From an uncultured Clostridia bacterium (GTDB lineage: Bacteria; Bacillota; Clostridia; TANB77; CAG-508), in the NCBI GenBank assembly GCA_934119935.1, contig CAKOSX010000008.1:1-64000 (forward strand): DNA of 64,000 nt, read 5' to 3'. Positions 7,772-15,061 of this stretch are shown here, one piece after another. Within the stretch, counting starts at the first letter, position 1, and every line of letters begins with the position of its first letter. The notes under the pieces are model-generated. The model was not told where the DNA came from. It saw only the letters and a program-made list of their open reading frames with translations, and ran no database searches. The position numbers were made by a program, and so were the translations under genes.

Positions 7772-8641
7772 TTATTGTTCATTATACTCAATAAGTTTTA
7801 TTGCTCCATCTATTGTTTCTGTGCAGCATAGTTTTCCATTAGCATCTGCATATATTAAGTCTTCTATTTTGTCTTTGCATTCTTCATTTATAATTTGTTC
7901 TTTAAATTTGCTTGACTCTTTTATTATTCTAACATCATACCCCTCTCTTCGAGATTTAAAAACCATATATTTTATTCTATCATTTTTTAGATATTTAACT
8001 GCTTTTCTATATGGCAAATCTTTGTCAAATACTAAATAGCATTTATCACAATTTTCTGCCTCTTTCAAAATAATATCAATAGCTTCAACTTCTGCTATCG
8101 CATGTTTAATATATATTTTCCAAAATTCATCAGCCAATTGTAATGCGTGTATAAATGCTTCATTTTCAGATATATTTTCATTCCATTGTGGATTGCAATA
8201 TTTTATAAAATCTGGTAATACCTTATTTTCTAGGTATTCATTTTGCATATTATCTATGGCATCAATATATTGTATTAATTCTTTGTCCATATATTCAAAT
8301 ACTTTTTCAACATTTTTTACTTTCAAATCTTTTAAATATTTTGTACCAAACTCTCTCCATAATAAACCTATTGATGAATAATATATTCCATTCTTTCTTC
8401 TTCCATTTCTATTTTTTTGATGATGGTCAAATTGACCTAACCCTATGTCATAAACTAACTTATTCTTTAAGTCTTTATTTTCCGTAGATGGAATTCTTAT
8501 TAAAATAACCTTTTTCATTATTTTACTAATAAAAATCGTTGATATAACATCATCAATGTGAAAGCATCCCGAGTGCGTTACACAATTTGCCTTATCTATT
8601 TTATCTGTCAATTGTATGTTTTTATATTTATTAGATCTCAT
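7772..8641 (-). CDS. MYG1 family protein (UPF0160, DHH-like)
   Basis: A 289-residue member of the MYG1/GAMM1 family, DHH-type metal-dependent phosphoesterases; eukaryotic MYG1 is a 3'-5' RNA exonuclease. The diagnostic motifs are present: VTHSGCFHIDDV (residues 21-32) and VYDIGLGQFDHHQ (63-75). The start lies within the stop region of the upstream GNAT gene and its ribosome binding site (GGAGGTGTATGA) is encoded by that gene's last codons, so the two are translationally coupled. Their first eight codons are also nearly identical. Substrate in bacteria is unknown. Confidence 0.8.
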   Translation of the reverse strand: MRSNKYKNIQLTDKIDKANCVTHSGCFHIDDVISTIFISKIMKKVILIRIPSTENKDLKNKLVYDIGLGQFDHHQKNRNGRRKNGIYYSSIGLLWREFGTKYLKDLKVKNVEKVFEYMDKELIQYIDAIDNMQNEYLENKVLPDFIKYCNPQWNENISENEAFIHALQLADEFWKIYIKHAIAEVEAIDIILKEAENCDKCYLVFDKDLPYRKAVKYLKNDRIKYMVFKSRREGYDVRIIKESSKFKEQIINEECKDKIEDLIYADANGKLCCTETIDGAIKLIEYNEQ

Positions 8642-9112
8642 TCATACACCTCCAATATGTTTCATATAGTATCTCTCTTCCGTTTCATCAATAACATTAA
8701 ATCCTAATTTTCTATATAAGGAAATTGCCTTTATGTTTTCTTTATAAACCCACAAATAGACACATTCATTTTTCGATATTATATCGCTAATTATACTTGT
8801 GCCTATACCTAAATTTCTATATTCGACTTCTATAAATATCTCATCAAGCATTATTCCATCATCTTTTGTTACAACAGAAAAGCAACCAATTATATTGGAA
8901 TTAACGGAGATAATTTTGTAAGCATTAATTTCTAAAGGTATATGTCTATTTACATATTCTTTAATATAATTTTTCTCTTTATCTGGTAATTCTTTAGAAT
9001 ATTTAAATATATTATATAGTTTTGCTTCCTTTAAATATTGTATATCATTATTGCAAGCATTGACTAATTCAAATTTCGTACATAATCTGTTTTTATATTT
9101 GTTAGAGTTCAT
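8642..9112 (-). CDS. GNAT-family N-acetyltransferase
   Basis: A 156-residue GNAT acetyltransferase: IIGCFSVV strand, DEIFIEVEYRNLGIGTSII acetyl-CoA loop (about residues 90-108), and a C-terminal AISLYRKLGFNVIDE signature. Substrate unknown. The gene's final codons (HIGGV) form the ribosome binding site of the MYG1 gene. Its own leader (GGAGGTGTATGAATGA) and first codons (MNSNKYKN) nearly repeat those of that downstream gene (MRSNKYKN), evidence of a local duplication of the leader. Confidence 0.82.
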   Translation of the reverse strand: MNSNKYKNRLCTKFELVNACNNDIQYLKEAKLYNIFKYSKELPDKEKNYIKEYVNRHIPLEINAYKIISVNSNIIGCFSVVTKDDGIMLDEIFIEVEYRNLGIGTSIISDIISKNECVYLWVYKENIKAISLYRKLGFNVIDETEERYYMKHIGGV

Positions 9113-9146
9113 TCATACACCTCCAATACTATTTTTATACCATAAA

Positions 9147-9175
9147 AACAGGCAATTATCAACTAATTACCTGTT
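9147..9175 (-). terminator. hairpin terminator
   Basis: AACAGG..ATTA / TAATT..CCTGTT stem with a T5 run on the minus strand, between the Nudix-like operon and the GNAT gene. Confidence 0.65.
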
Positions 9176-9312
9176 ATAAACTGTTTATCCATTCGTCCAC
9201 TTCATAAGGTGATGTTACCAATTGGTTTTCTGCATAATCTTCTGTGAATACAATATTCATTCCTTTTTCAATCATGTTGGTCACGTAATGTATGTTGTAT
9301 GAATTTTTATAC
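9168..9312 (-). pseudogene. unidentified C-terminal coding remnant
   Basis: One minus-strand frame stays open for about 48 codons to a stop near 9178 and reads like real protein: NSYNIHYVTNMIEKG, then FTEDYAENQLVTSPYEVDE and WINSL. There is no start codon with a ribosome binding site, and the frame runs into the end of the upstream gene. It looks like the tail of a gene whose front has been replaced. Family not recognised. Confidence 0.35.
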
Positions 9313-9318
9313 AATATA

Positions 9319-9666
9319 TTATTTATTGTTATAAAATTCTTCTATAAATTTTATAATGTCTCCATTGTTCTCTTGTACTTTTTCTTTTTGTAATAATTCA
9401 TTTAAAGAAAAATATTCTCCAGCTATATCTTCATCTACTTCATAAAAATAATGGTGATATGTTCTTGTTTCTTTATTTGGTATAGAATATTTGTCATGTA
9501 CTTTATCAAACAAGTACTTCACATTGTCCGTATTATATTTATTCTTTATTTCTTCAATATTGTTTCCTTTAATGTTTGGAAATAAATACATTCCCCATCT
9601 TTCATCAAAATAGTTTAAATATTTATCTCCTCTTTTTATCAATATAATTGAATGAACATGTTCCAT
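9319..9666 (-). CDS. Nudix-fold-like hypothetical protein
   Basis: A 116-residue protein. EHVHSIILIKRGDKYLNYFD and WGMYLFPNIKGNNIEEIKNK look like the first strands and loop of a Nudix fold, but the catalytic Nudix box (GX5EX7REUXEEXGU) is absent. It may therefore be a degenerate or non-catalytic relative. The ATG at 9666 has GGAGG nine bases upstream and is preferred over an earlier in-frame start that would overlap the upstream gene. It lies just downstream of a true Nudix hydrolase and is probably in its operon. Confidence 0.5.
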   Translation of the reverse strand: MEHVHSIILIKRGDKYLNYFDERWGMYLFPNIKGNNIEEIKNKYNTDNVKYLFDKVHDKYSIPNKETRTYHHYFYEVDEDIAGEYFSLNELLQKEKVQENNGDIIKFIEEFYNNK

Positions 9667-9685
9667 TATCTTTCCTCCATATTTT

Positions 9686-10300
9686 TTAATCAAACTGCAC
9701 TTGCCAATTTGCATCTTTAAAAGCCTTAAAGCACATCTCTATCTGTTCTTTGTTTGTTTTTTCTTCTGCTAAATTATCTGGTAAGTCTTCTAATGAAAAG
9801 TATTTTATTTCTGTTGTTTCTATATTCTTTTCGAATTTTCCGCTAATAACATCACATAAGACAAAAATTTTACATACACCATATGCATATATTGGTTTAT
9901 TGTGCTTATTTCTGTCCTGTACAGCAATAATCTTCTTTGCTACTGCATCTAGTCCTGTTTCTTCTCTTACTTCTTTTACAGTATTTGATTTTACAGATTC
10001 TAATACATCGCACCAACCACCCGGCAATGACCAAGTTCCATTATTTTCATGCACTAACAAAATTTTATCATCTTTAAATATTGCTGCTCTCGTGTCTATT
10101 TTAGGAGTTTGATATCCAGTTTCATTGCAAAATAAATCCTTTGTCTTTTCTAAACTTAAGCCACTCTTTTCAGATATAATCTCAGCCGATATTTCTCTTA
10201 ATCTTTCATATCTTTCTATATCATAAACATTGTTTGTATATGCAAGTCCTGCTTGCGCCAAGCTCTGAATTTCAATAGCCCACTTTAACCATTTTCCCAT
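9686..10300 (-). CDS. Nudix hydrolase with N-terminal helical domain
   Basis: A 204-residue Nudix pyrophosphohydrolase. Residues 1-65 form a helical Nudix_N-type domain (WLKWAIEIQSLAQAGLAYT, YDIERYERLREI). The hydrolase domain follows with the box GGWCDVLESVKSNTVKEV plus REETG at about 94-116; the glutamates needed for metal binding are present. Proteins of this layout hydrolyse nucleotide-sugar or other diphosphate compounds such as ADP-ribose; the substrate here is not deducible. It lies 15 bases from the upstream HAD gene and probably shares a transcript with it. Confidence 0.85.
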   Translation of the reverse strand: MGKWLKWAIEIQSLAQAGLAYTNNVYDIERYERLREISAEIISEKSGLSLEKTKDLFCNETGYQTPKIDTRAAIFKDDKILLVHENNGTWSLPGGWCDVLESVKSNTVKEVREETGLDAVAKKIIAVQDRNKHNKPIYAYGVCKIFVLCDVISGKFEKNIETTEIKYFSLEDLPDNLAEEKTNKEQIEMCFKAFKDANWQVQFD

Positions 10301-10315
10301 ACTTTAACCTATAAA

Positions 10316-10798
10316 TTACCTTTCAAAATCTTCTTTTTCCTTTATTCTTCCAAGTCTTTTTATTATTGTATCTATATCTTTTTGTGTTAATCCTTCTCCA
10401 AGTCCTCGTCCATTTGCATTTGATACCTTTACTAAATGTCTAAGCATTTCTTGATCAAATGAATCATAAATTTCATCATCTAGTATAATGTAATCTTCCA
10501 CACCTTTATGTGTTGAAAGCCACTGTTTTATTTCGAGTCCTCTCTCCCAATTAATAAACGGTGTCACATCAAAGTAAATTTCATATTTTGCTAATAGCTC
10601 TCTTAGCGGACCAATATCTTTTGAATTTCTCCATGAGGAGGTTAAAACAGTTTTTGCACCTGTTTCGTCAATTGCTTTTTTTAATAATTTAACCTTTTCT
10701 ATGTCTATGTGTCTTTCTATTCCTTGTGAATTTTTTGCCCTAGTTATATATTCATCTGAATTTAAGACCCCATCTATATCTAAAAAAATAACTTTCAA
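10316..10798 (-). CDS. HAD-superfamily protein, Swiss-army-knife RNA-repair type
   Basis: A 160-residue HAD-fold protein with the nucleophile motif FLDIDGVLN (residues 5-13), motif II TSSWR (53-57) and the acidic motif IILDDE (104-109). The layout fits the HAD_SAK-type family found in RNA-repair contexts and in phages; members act as phosphatases or are uncharacterised. The start is TTG, with GGAG seven bases upstream. First gene of a probable operon with the Nudix genes. Confidence 0.75.
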   Translation of the reverse strand: MKVIFLDIDGVLNSDEYITRAKNSQGIERHIDIEKVKLLKKAIDETGAKTVLTSSWRNSKDIGPLRELLAKYEIYFDVTPFINWERGLEIKQWLSTHKGVEDYIILDDEIYDSFDQEMLRHLVKVSNANGRGLGEGLTQKDIDTIIKRLGRIKEKEDFER

Positions 10799-10879
10799 TA
10801 TTTTTCTCCAATTATTATCTCAATTTTATGCCACAATTATATCGTAATTGATAATTAATTTCAATATTTATAATACAGA

Positions 10880-10923
10880 AAAATCGGCACCATACTCTCG
10901 TTCGAAAGCATGATGCCAATTTT
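10880..10923 (-). terminator. terminator of zinc-ribbon gene
   Basis: Long stem AAAAT.GGCA.CAT / ATG.TGCC.ATTTT followed by TTTTTC on the minus strand, downstream of the gene ending at 10953. Confidence 0.8.
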
Positions 10924-10952
10924 GTTTTAAGCCTTTAGTATAAGGCTTATTG

Positions 10953-12086
10953 TTAGTCCACTAATGTTGCTGTACCAGTTTTGTAAATTTTCACCTTAAC
11001 AGTTTGTCCTTTTTCAAGAACATTCCATTTTTCAAAATTCACACTGATTTCTAGGTTCCGGGCCTCTTTTTCGTCGGTGACGCCAGAGATTATGTACTCC
11101 TCGTTTCTGGATGCGAGTCGCTCATCATAATTGAGTTTTACCTCTCCCCAGTAAGGGTTCTTATCGTTTCCACTTGTGTTTACAGACCTTTCGTAAACGT
11201 ACCTATCGATGTCATAGTAATATTTCATTGCATAAACAGGTTCGTCACGGTACACAGGTTCTTGGTATTCTTCGGTTTCATAATAAGTCTCATATACAGG
11301 AATACTTGTTGTTTCTTCCTCAAAATAGCCATTTCCCATGTCTCTTAATGTAGTACTATACTCGTAATGCGAAAACCTCTCTTTTGCGACTTCTCGAGTC
11401 CTGGTTTCATAATGGTCCAGAACAGATTCGTAATGATGGAATTCCATTTGCTGAGACGTTACTCTGCCTCCGGATGGAACACTCCAATCACTTTCGTGAA
11501 ATGTTCTGTTTTGTTCGATGCTGATGCTTCTGCTCCATGAAAAATCGGTGATTTGCATGTTTGCTTCTTTTGGCGTAAATAAGAATACTACTCCAATAAT
11601 AGAAAGCAAAACGGCTAAAACAATAGCAATAACTTTTTTGTTTAAAAAAATATTTGCTAAATTGTAGGAGCTAAAATCATGCTGTGAGTAATCTTCTTGC
11701 TGTCTTTCGAAGTACTGATACTTTTCTTCTTTTTCGGGGTTCTGCTCGAATTCATTTTCTGTAGTTTCTGCTTTTCCAGATTCTTTTTCTCTGTTTTCCT
11801 CCTGTACTTGAAAATAATCTTTGCTTTTGCCTCTTTCTGCTCCACACGACATACACTTAGTGAGTTTTGCCGAATTGTAGCTGCCACAAAATTCGCACAT
11901 CCAATCAGGTTCTTTGCTAATTTTTGCTGCTTCATCTTCAGGAACATAATCCTTCGGATCATCAACATAAAATTTTACATCTTCGCCTCTTGGTCTGCCG
12001 CAATTAGGGCATTCTCTTTCACTACCACGTATGCCTTTTGTGCCACAGTAGGAACAATCCCACCGTCCAACGACAATTTTACCCAT
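10953..12086 (-). CDS. membrane protein with two N-terminal zinc ribbons
   Basis: A 377-residue protein of unknown role. Two four-cysteine zinc ribbons stand at the N-terminus (C11/C14/C26/C29 and C64/C67/C78/C81, the second RanBP2-like). An acidic, glutamine-rich linker follows, then one transmembrane helix (about 152-170), then some 200 residues rich in Tyr and Glu with a periodic Y-E-T/Y-x-x-P-V pattern (VYETYYETEEY, PVYRDEPVYAMKYYYD). The zinc ribbons should be cytoplasmic and the C-terminal domain outside. The last 600 bases are visibly richer in G+C than the first part. Own terminator; starts after AAGGAGG. Confidence 0.75.
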   Translation of the reverse strand: MGKIVVGRWDCSYCGTKGIRGSERECPNCGRPRGEDVKFYVDDPKDYVPEDEAAKISKEPDWMCEFCGSYNSAKLTKCMSCGAERGKSKDYFQVQEENREKESGKAETTENEFEQNPEKEEKYQYFERQQEDYSQHDFSSYNLANIFLNKKVIAIVLAVLLSIIGVVFLFTPKEANMQITDFSWSRSISIEQNRTFHESDWSVPSGGRVTSQQMEFHHYESVLDHYETRTREVAKERFSHYEYSTTLRDMGNGYFEEETTSIPVYETYYETEEYQEPVYRDEPVYAMKYYYDIDRYVYERSVNTSGNDKNPYWGEVKLNYDERLASRNEEYIISGVTDEKEARNLEISVNFEKWNVLEKGQTVKVKIYKTGTATLVD

Positions 12087-12191
12087 TTTTTAACCTCCTT
12101 AGTGGTCTATTTATAAAATGGTAACTTTATCTATTATATCATAAAAATGGATTATATAACAGCCTTTTAGCCTATATTTTATTCATAACTC

Positions 12192-13334
12192 CTAAAAATT
12201 TATAATTTTCTCCCAAGGTAAGTCCTTTTTTCCAAAATGGCCGTAGTTTGTTGTTTGTCTATAAATTGGTCTTCGTAAATCTAAATAATTTATTATTCCT
12301 CTTGGTGTTAAATCAAAAGTCTTATTTATTTTTTCTATAATCTTTTCTTCTGGAATTGTATTTGTTCCATAGGTATTTACATAGATTGATACTGGTTTTG
12401 CCACACCAATGCTATATGCTATTTGTATTTCGCATCTCTTTGCATAACCATTTGCAACAATATTTTTTGCAATATGTCTTGCCATATAAGAAGCAGAACG
12501 GTCAACTTTTGTAGGGTCTTTCCCAGAAAAAGCTCCTCCACCATGTCTTGCAGCTCCTCCATAAGTATCAACTATTATTTTTCTTCCTGTAAGTCCACTG
12601 TCTCCAAGAGGTCCACCTATTACAAATCTACCTGTTGGATTAATAAAATATTTTGTGTTTTCATCTAACAAATTAGCTGGAACTGTTGGTTTTATAACTT
12701 TCTCAATTATGTCTTTTTTTAGGATATCCATGTCAACATCAGGCAGATGTTGTGTAGAAACAACAATAGTATCAACTCTTACAGGTTTTTCTCCATCATA
12801 TTCGACTGTAACTTGCGTCTTGCCATCTGGTCTTAAATAATCTATTATTTTTTCTTTTCTAACTTCGGTCAATCTCTTAGAAAGTTTGTGTGCAAGCGAA
12901 ATTGGAAGAGGCATCAACTCCTCTGTTTCATCACAAGCATATCCAAACATTAACCCCTGGTCACCAGCTCCCTCAGACTCAACATCTTTACCTTCTTTGT
13001 CTTCAAGTGATTTATCAACTCCTAGTGCAATATCTGGAGATTGTTTTGATAGATTTATGTATATCTTACAAGTCCTATAATCAATATCATACTCACTATC
13101 AGCATATCCAACTTCTTTTATAGTATCTCTTACAACTTGCTCAATATCAACATTTGCAGTCGATGTAATTTCTCCTGTTATATAAATTTCTCCTTTACCT
13201 GCAACAGTTTCACAAGCAACTCTAGCATTTTTATCTTTTGCCAAATAACTGTCCAGAATACTATCTGATATATAATCACATAGCTTATCTGGATGTCCTT
13301 CTGTAACACTCTCTGATGTAAATAATCTTCTCAT
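12192..13334 (-). CDS. metK: S-adenosylmethionine synthetase
   Basis: A 380-residue MAT enzyme that makes S-adenosylmethionine from methionine and ATP. Clear motifs: FTSESVTEGHPDK at the N-terminus (His in the ATP site), GAGDQGLMFGYA in the middle, and GGGAFSGKDPTKVDRSASY near residue 250. Length is standard. The ATG at 13334 with GAAGGG upstream is chosen over an in-frame TTG 18 bases earlier. I see no SAM riboswitch in the short gap to the RelBE-like pair. Confidence 0.96.
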   Translation of the reverse strand: MRRLFTSESVTEGHPDKLCDYISDSILDSYLAKDKNARVACETVAGKGEIYITGEITSTANVDIEQVVRDTIKEVGYADSEYDIDYRTCKIYINLSKQSPDIALGVDKSLEDKEGKDVESEGAGDQGLMFGYACDETEELMPLPISLAHKLSKRLTEVRKEKIIDYLRPDGKTQVTVEYDGEKPVRVDTIVVSTQHLPDVDMDILKKDIIEKVIKPTVPANLLDENTKYFINPTGRFVIGGPLGDSGLTGRKIIVDTYGGAARHGGGAFSGKDPTKVDRSASYMARHIAKNIVANGYAKRCEIQIAYSIGVAKPVSIYVNTYGTNTIPEEKIIEKINKTFDLTPRGIINYLDLRRPIYRQTTNYGHFGKKDLPWEKIINF

Positions 13335-13364
13335 TCTATTTTTTCCCTTCAATAATTTTACTTT

Positions 13365-13631
13365 TTAATCATATATTTCTCTTCTATGTCCAACTTCTAA
13401 AACAAGCACTAAAATTTTCTGTTCCTCTATTTCACATATTACTCTATAATCTCCTATTCTATATCTCCATTGTCCCGATTTGTTTTCTACAAGCCCTTTT
13501 CCATGTATTCTTGGATTTTTACAACCTTCAATATTTTTTTCTAACCAACCAATTATAAGAGCAGCTGTATGCTTATCAAGCTTTTTCAGCTGCCTTTTTG
13601 CTTTTTCTGTAAAAATAATTTTATAATTCAT
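13365..13631 (-). CDS. relE: RelE-family toxin
   Basis: An 88-residue RelE toxin, a ribosome-dependent mRNA interferase. Family features: KIIFTEKAKRQLKKLDK at the start, a GLVENKSGQWRYRIGDYRVI core and a C-terminal LEVGHRREIY with the usual His/Arg/Tyr. Its start overlaps the antitoxin stop by one base (TAATG), the typical coupling of RelBE operons. Confidence 0.9.
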   Translation of the reverse strand: MNYKIIFTEKAKRQLKKLDKHTAALIIGWLEKNIEGCKNPRIHGKGLVENKSGQWRYRIGDYRVICEIEEQKILVLVLEVGHRREIYD

Positions 13632-13849
13632 TATAGCCCTAAATCCTCCTTTACTTCTTCCAAAGTATAAGTTTTAGGATTTTCTTTAAATTCTTTTATT
13701 GCTTTATTATAGCATTCTAAATCATATTCATCTTCAATTTTTTCTAATACTGCATTTCTTATTAAATCCGATAATGATATATTATTTATTTCCGCATAAG
13801 CTTTTATCAATTCTGTATCTTTTTCATTTAATCTTACTGAGATAGTCAT
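13631..13849 (-). CDS. relB: RelB/DUF6290-type antitoxin
   Basis: A 72-residue ribbon-helix-helix antitoxin: TISVRLNEKDTELIKAYAEI and SLSDLIRNAVLEKIEDE form the DNA-binding part, and the acidic tail YTLEEVKEDLGL would bind the toxin. The ATG at 13849 has GGGAG upstream; an earlier in-frame TTG lies too near that site. Expected to repress its own promoter together with the RelE partner. Confidence 0.88.
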   Translation of the reverse strand: MTISVRLNEKDTELIKAYAEINNISLSDLIRNAVLEKIEDEYDLECYNKAIKEFKENPKTYTLEEVKEDLGL

Positions 13850-13925
13850 AAATATCAACTCCCTTCACTTTTATTGTATTACAATGTATTACTTTTGTCA
13901 ATATAATTCTTGATGTTTTTTTATT

Positions 13926-14924
13926 TTATACTACATATTCTATTTGATTATTCGGAAAGTATTTATCCATTTCTTCTCGTAAGAATTTTTCTCCTTCTTC
14001 ACGTATATAGTCTTTGTACATATATTTTCCTCTACCACGTCCTCTCATTAGTTCAGCATTGTATAAATCTATGGCATTTGGAAATGCTTCTGTATTTATG
14101 GACCTATGAACAAAGCTATATGTCATAAAAATGATTTCGAAAAACGCCTGTTTCTTAGCTTTTTCACTCAGATTTTTATATAGATATTTTATCAAATTTG
14201 AGTATAGCTCTTTCCAATTTTCTATTAATATTACAGGTGCTATCAATATTCCAATAGGATAATCGGCATCAGCCAATTTATTAATAGCTTGAACTCTATT
14301 TTTTAACCTTGATGTACCAAATTCAACTTTATTAATAATCTCTTCTGGATTCACGCTCATTCTAATAGTAACTTTTCCATTATGCTTTAACGGCAAAATA
14401 TCATTTACCATATCAAACTTAGTCGGAAGAGTTAAGTGCCCCTTGGTGGTATTTGCAAAATTTTCAATTGTCCAGACTAAATTGTTTGTAATCGTATTTT
14501 CTAAAATCAAATCACTATTGCTTCCAATTTCGAAAGTTAAATCTTTCTCTGAATTTTGCGCCGTTTTTATAATTTTATCTAGCATTTCCTCTCTATTTAC
14601 AAACAACCTCAAGTATGCACATTTATTATAATTGCACACAAGATAGCAATACATGCACATCGCAGTGCATCCAGAGGACGTATATGGAACAAGAAAATCT
14701 GATGTCTTGTGGTTTGGAACAAACTTATGTGTCTTCCTAACACCAATTATCAGATTTCGTTTCATATCTGCAAAATCTTTATTTTGCTTCTTTCTCATTT
14801 CTTCAATATTGTTATGATTGTCAATTATCACTCTTGGAACATCAGAGTATTTTTCTAAAAGTTCTTTTCCGAGTACGTAATCCTCAATATTTTTTTCACA
14901 ATATAAAGCCTTCGGCTTAAACAT
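13926..14924 (-). CDS. splB: spore photoproduct lyase
   Basis: A 332-residue radical-SAM enzyme of the SplB family, which reverses the thymine dimer formed in UV-irradiated spore DNA. The 4Fe-4S motif is C86-x3-C90-x2-C93 (SGCTAMCMYCYL), and the N-terminus FKPKALYCEKNIEDY and LTLPTKFD fit SplB. The ATG at 14924 matches the usual MFxPK start, although an in-frame TTG is open 27 bases earlier. Its presence suggests an endospore-forming lineage. It lies downstream of a pilin-like gene but is separated from it by a hairpin. Confidence 0.88.
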   Translation of the reverse strand: MFKPKALYCEKNIEDYVLGKELLEKYSDVPRVIIDNHNNIEEMRKKQNKDFADMKRNLIIGVRKTHKFVPNHKTSDFLVPYTSSGCTAMCMYCYLVCNYNKCAYLRLFVNREEMLDKIIKTAQNSEKDLTFEIGSNSDLILENTITNNLVWTIENFANTTKGHLTLPTKFDMVNDILPLKHNGKVTIRMSVNPEEIINKVEFGTSRLKNRVQAINKLADADYPIGILIAPVILIENWKELYSNLIKYLYKNLSEKAKKQAFFEIIFMTYSFVHRSINTEAFPNAIDLYNAELMRGRGRGKYMYKDYIREEGEKFLREEMDKYFPNNQIEYVV

Positions 14925-14967
14925 ACTAATCACCCATAATATGTTGTCCAAATTTTAAAACTATATT

Positions 14968-14995
14968 CGCCCAAAAGGAACATTCCTCTTGGGCG
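14968..14995. terminator. strong GC hairpin between splB and pilin-like gene
   Basis: CGCCCAA / TTGGGCG stem with an inner AGGAA/TTCCT continuation, 44 bases upstream of the splB ATG. The T-run is weak on both sides, so it may be a processing or attenuation structure. Confidence 0.5.
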
Positions 14996-15030
14996 TAATC
15001 ATTTTTTACTATATACTATTTTATATTTTG

Positions 15031-15059
15031 TACAATCCTTTCTCCGTCCCCAAATTGTA
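15031..15059. repeat. short palindromic repeat, copy 1
   Basis: TACAAT ... ATTGTA inverted ends around TTTCTCCGTCCCC. It is 27 of 29 bases identical to the copy at 61122-61150. The inner GGGGACGGAG (other strand) recalls REP-like repeats linked to Y1 (RAYT) transposases in Firmicutes; none is in this window. It lies two bases beyond the stop of the pilin-like gene. Confidence 0.7.
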
Positions 15060-15061
15060 TA

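Noticed and set aside
13335..13364. SAM riboswitch for metK
   Set aside because: The gap to the upstream gene is only about 30 bases and shows none of the S-box stems.
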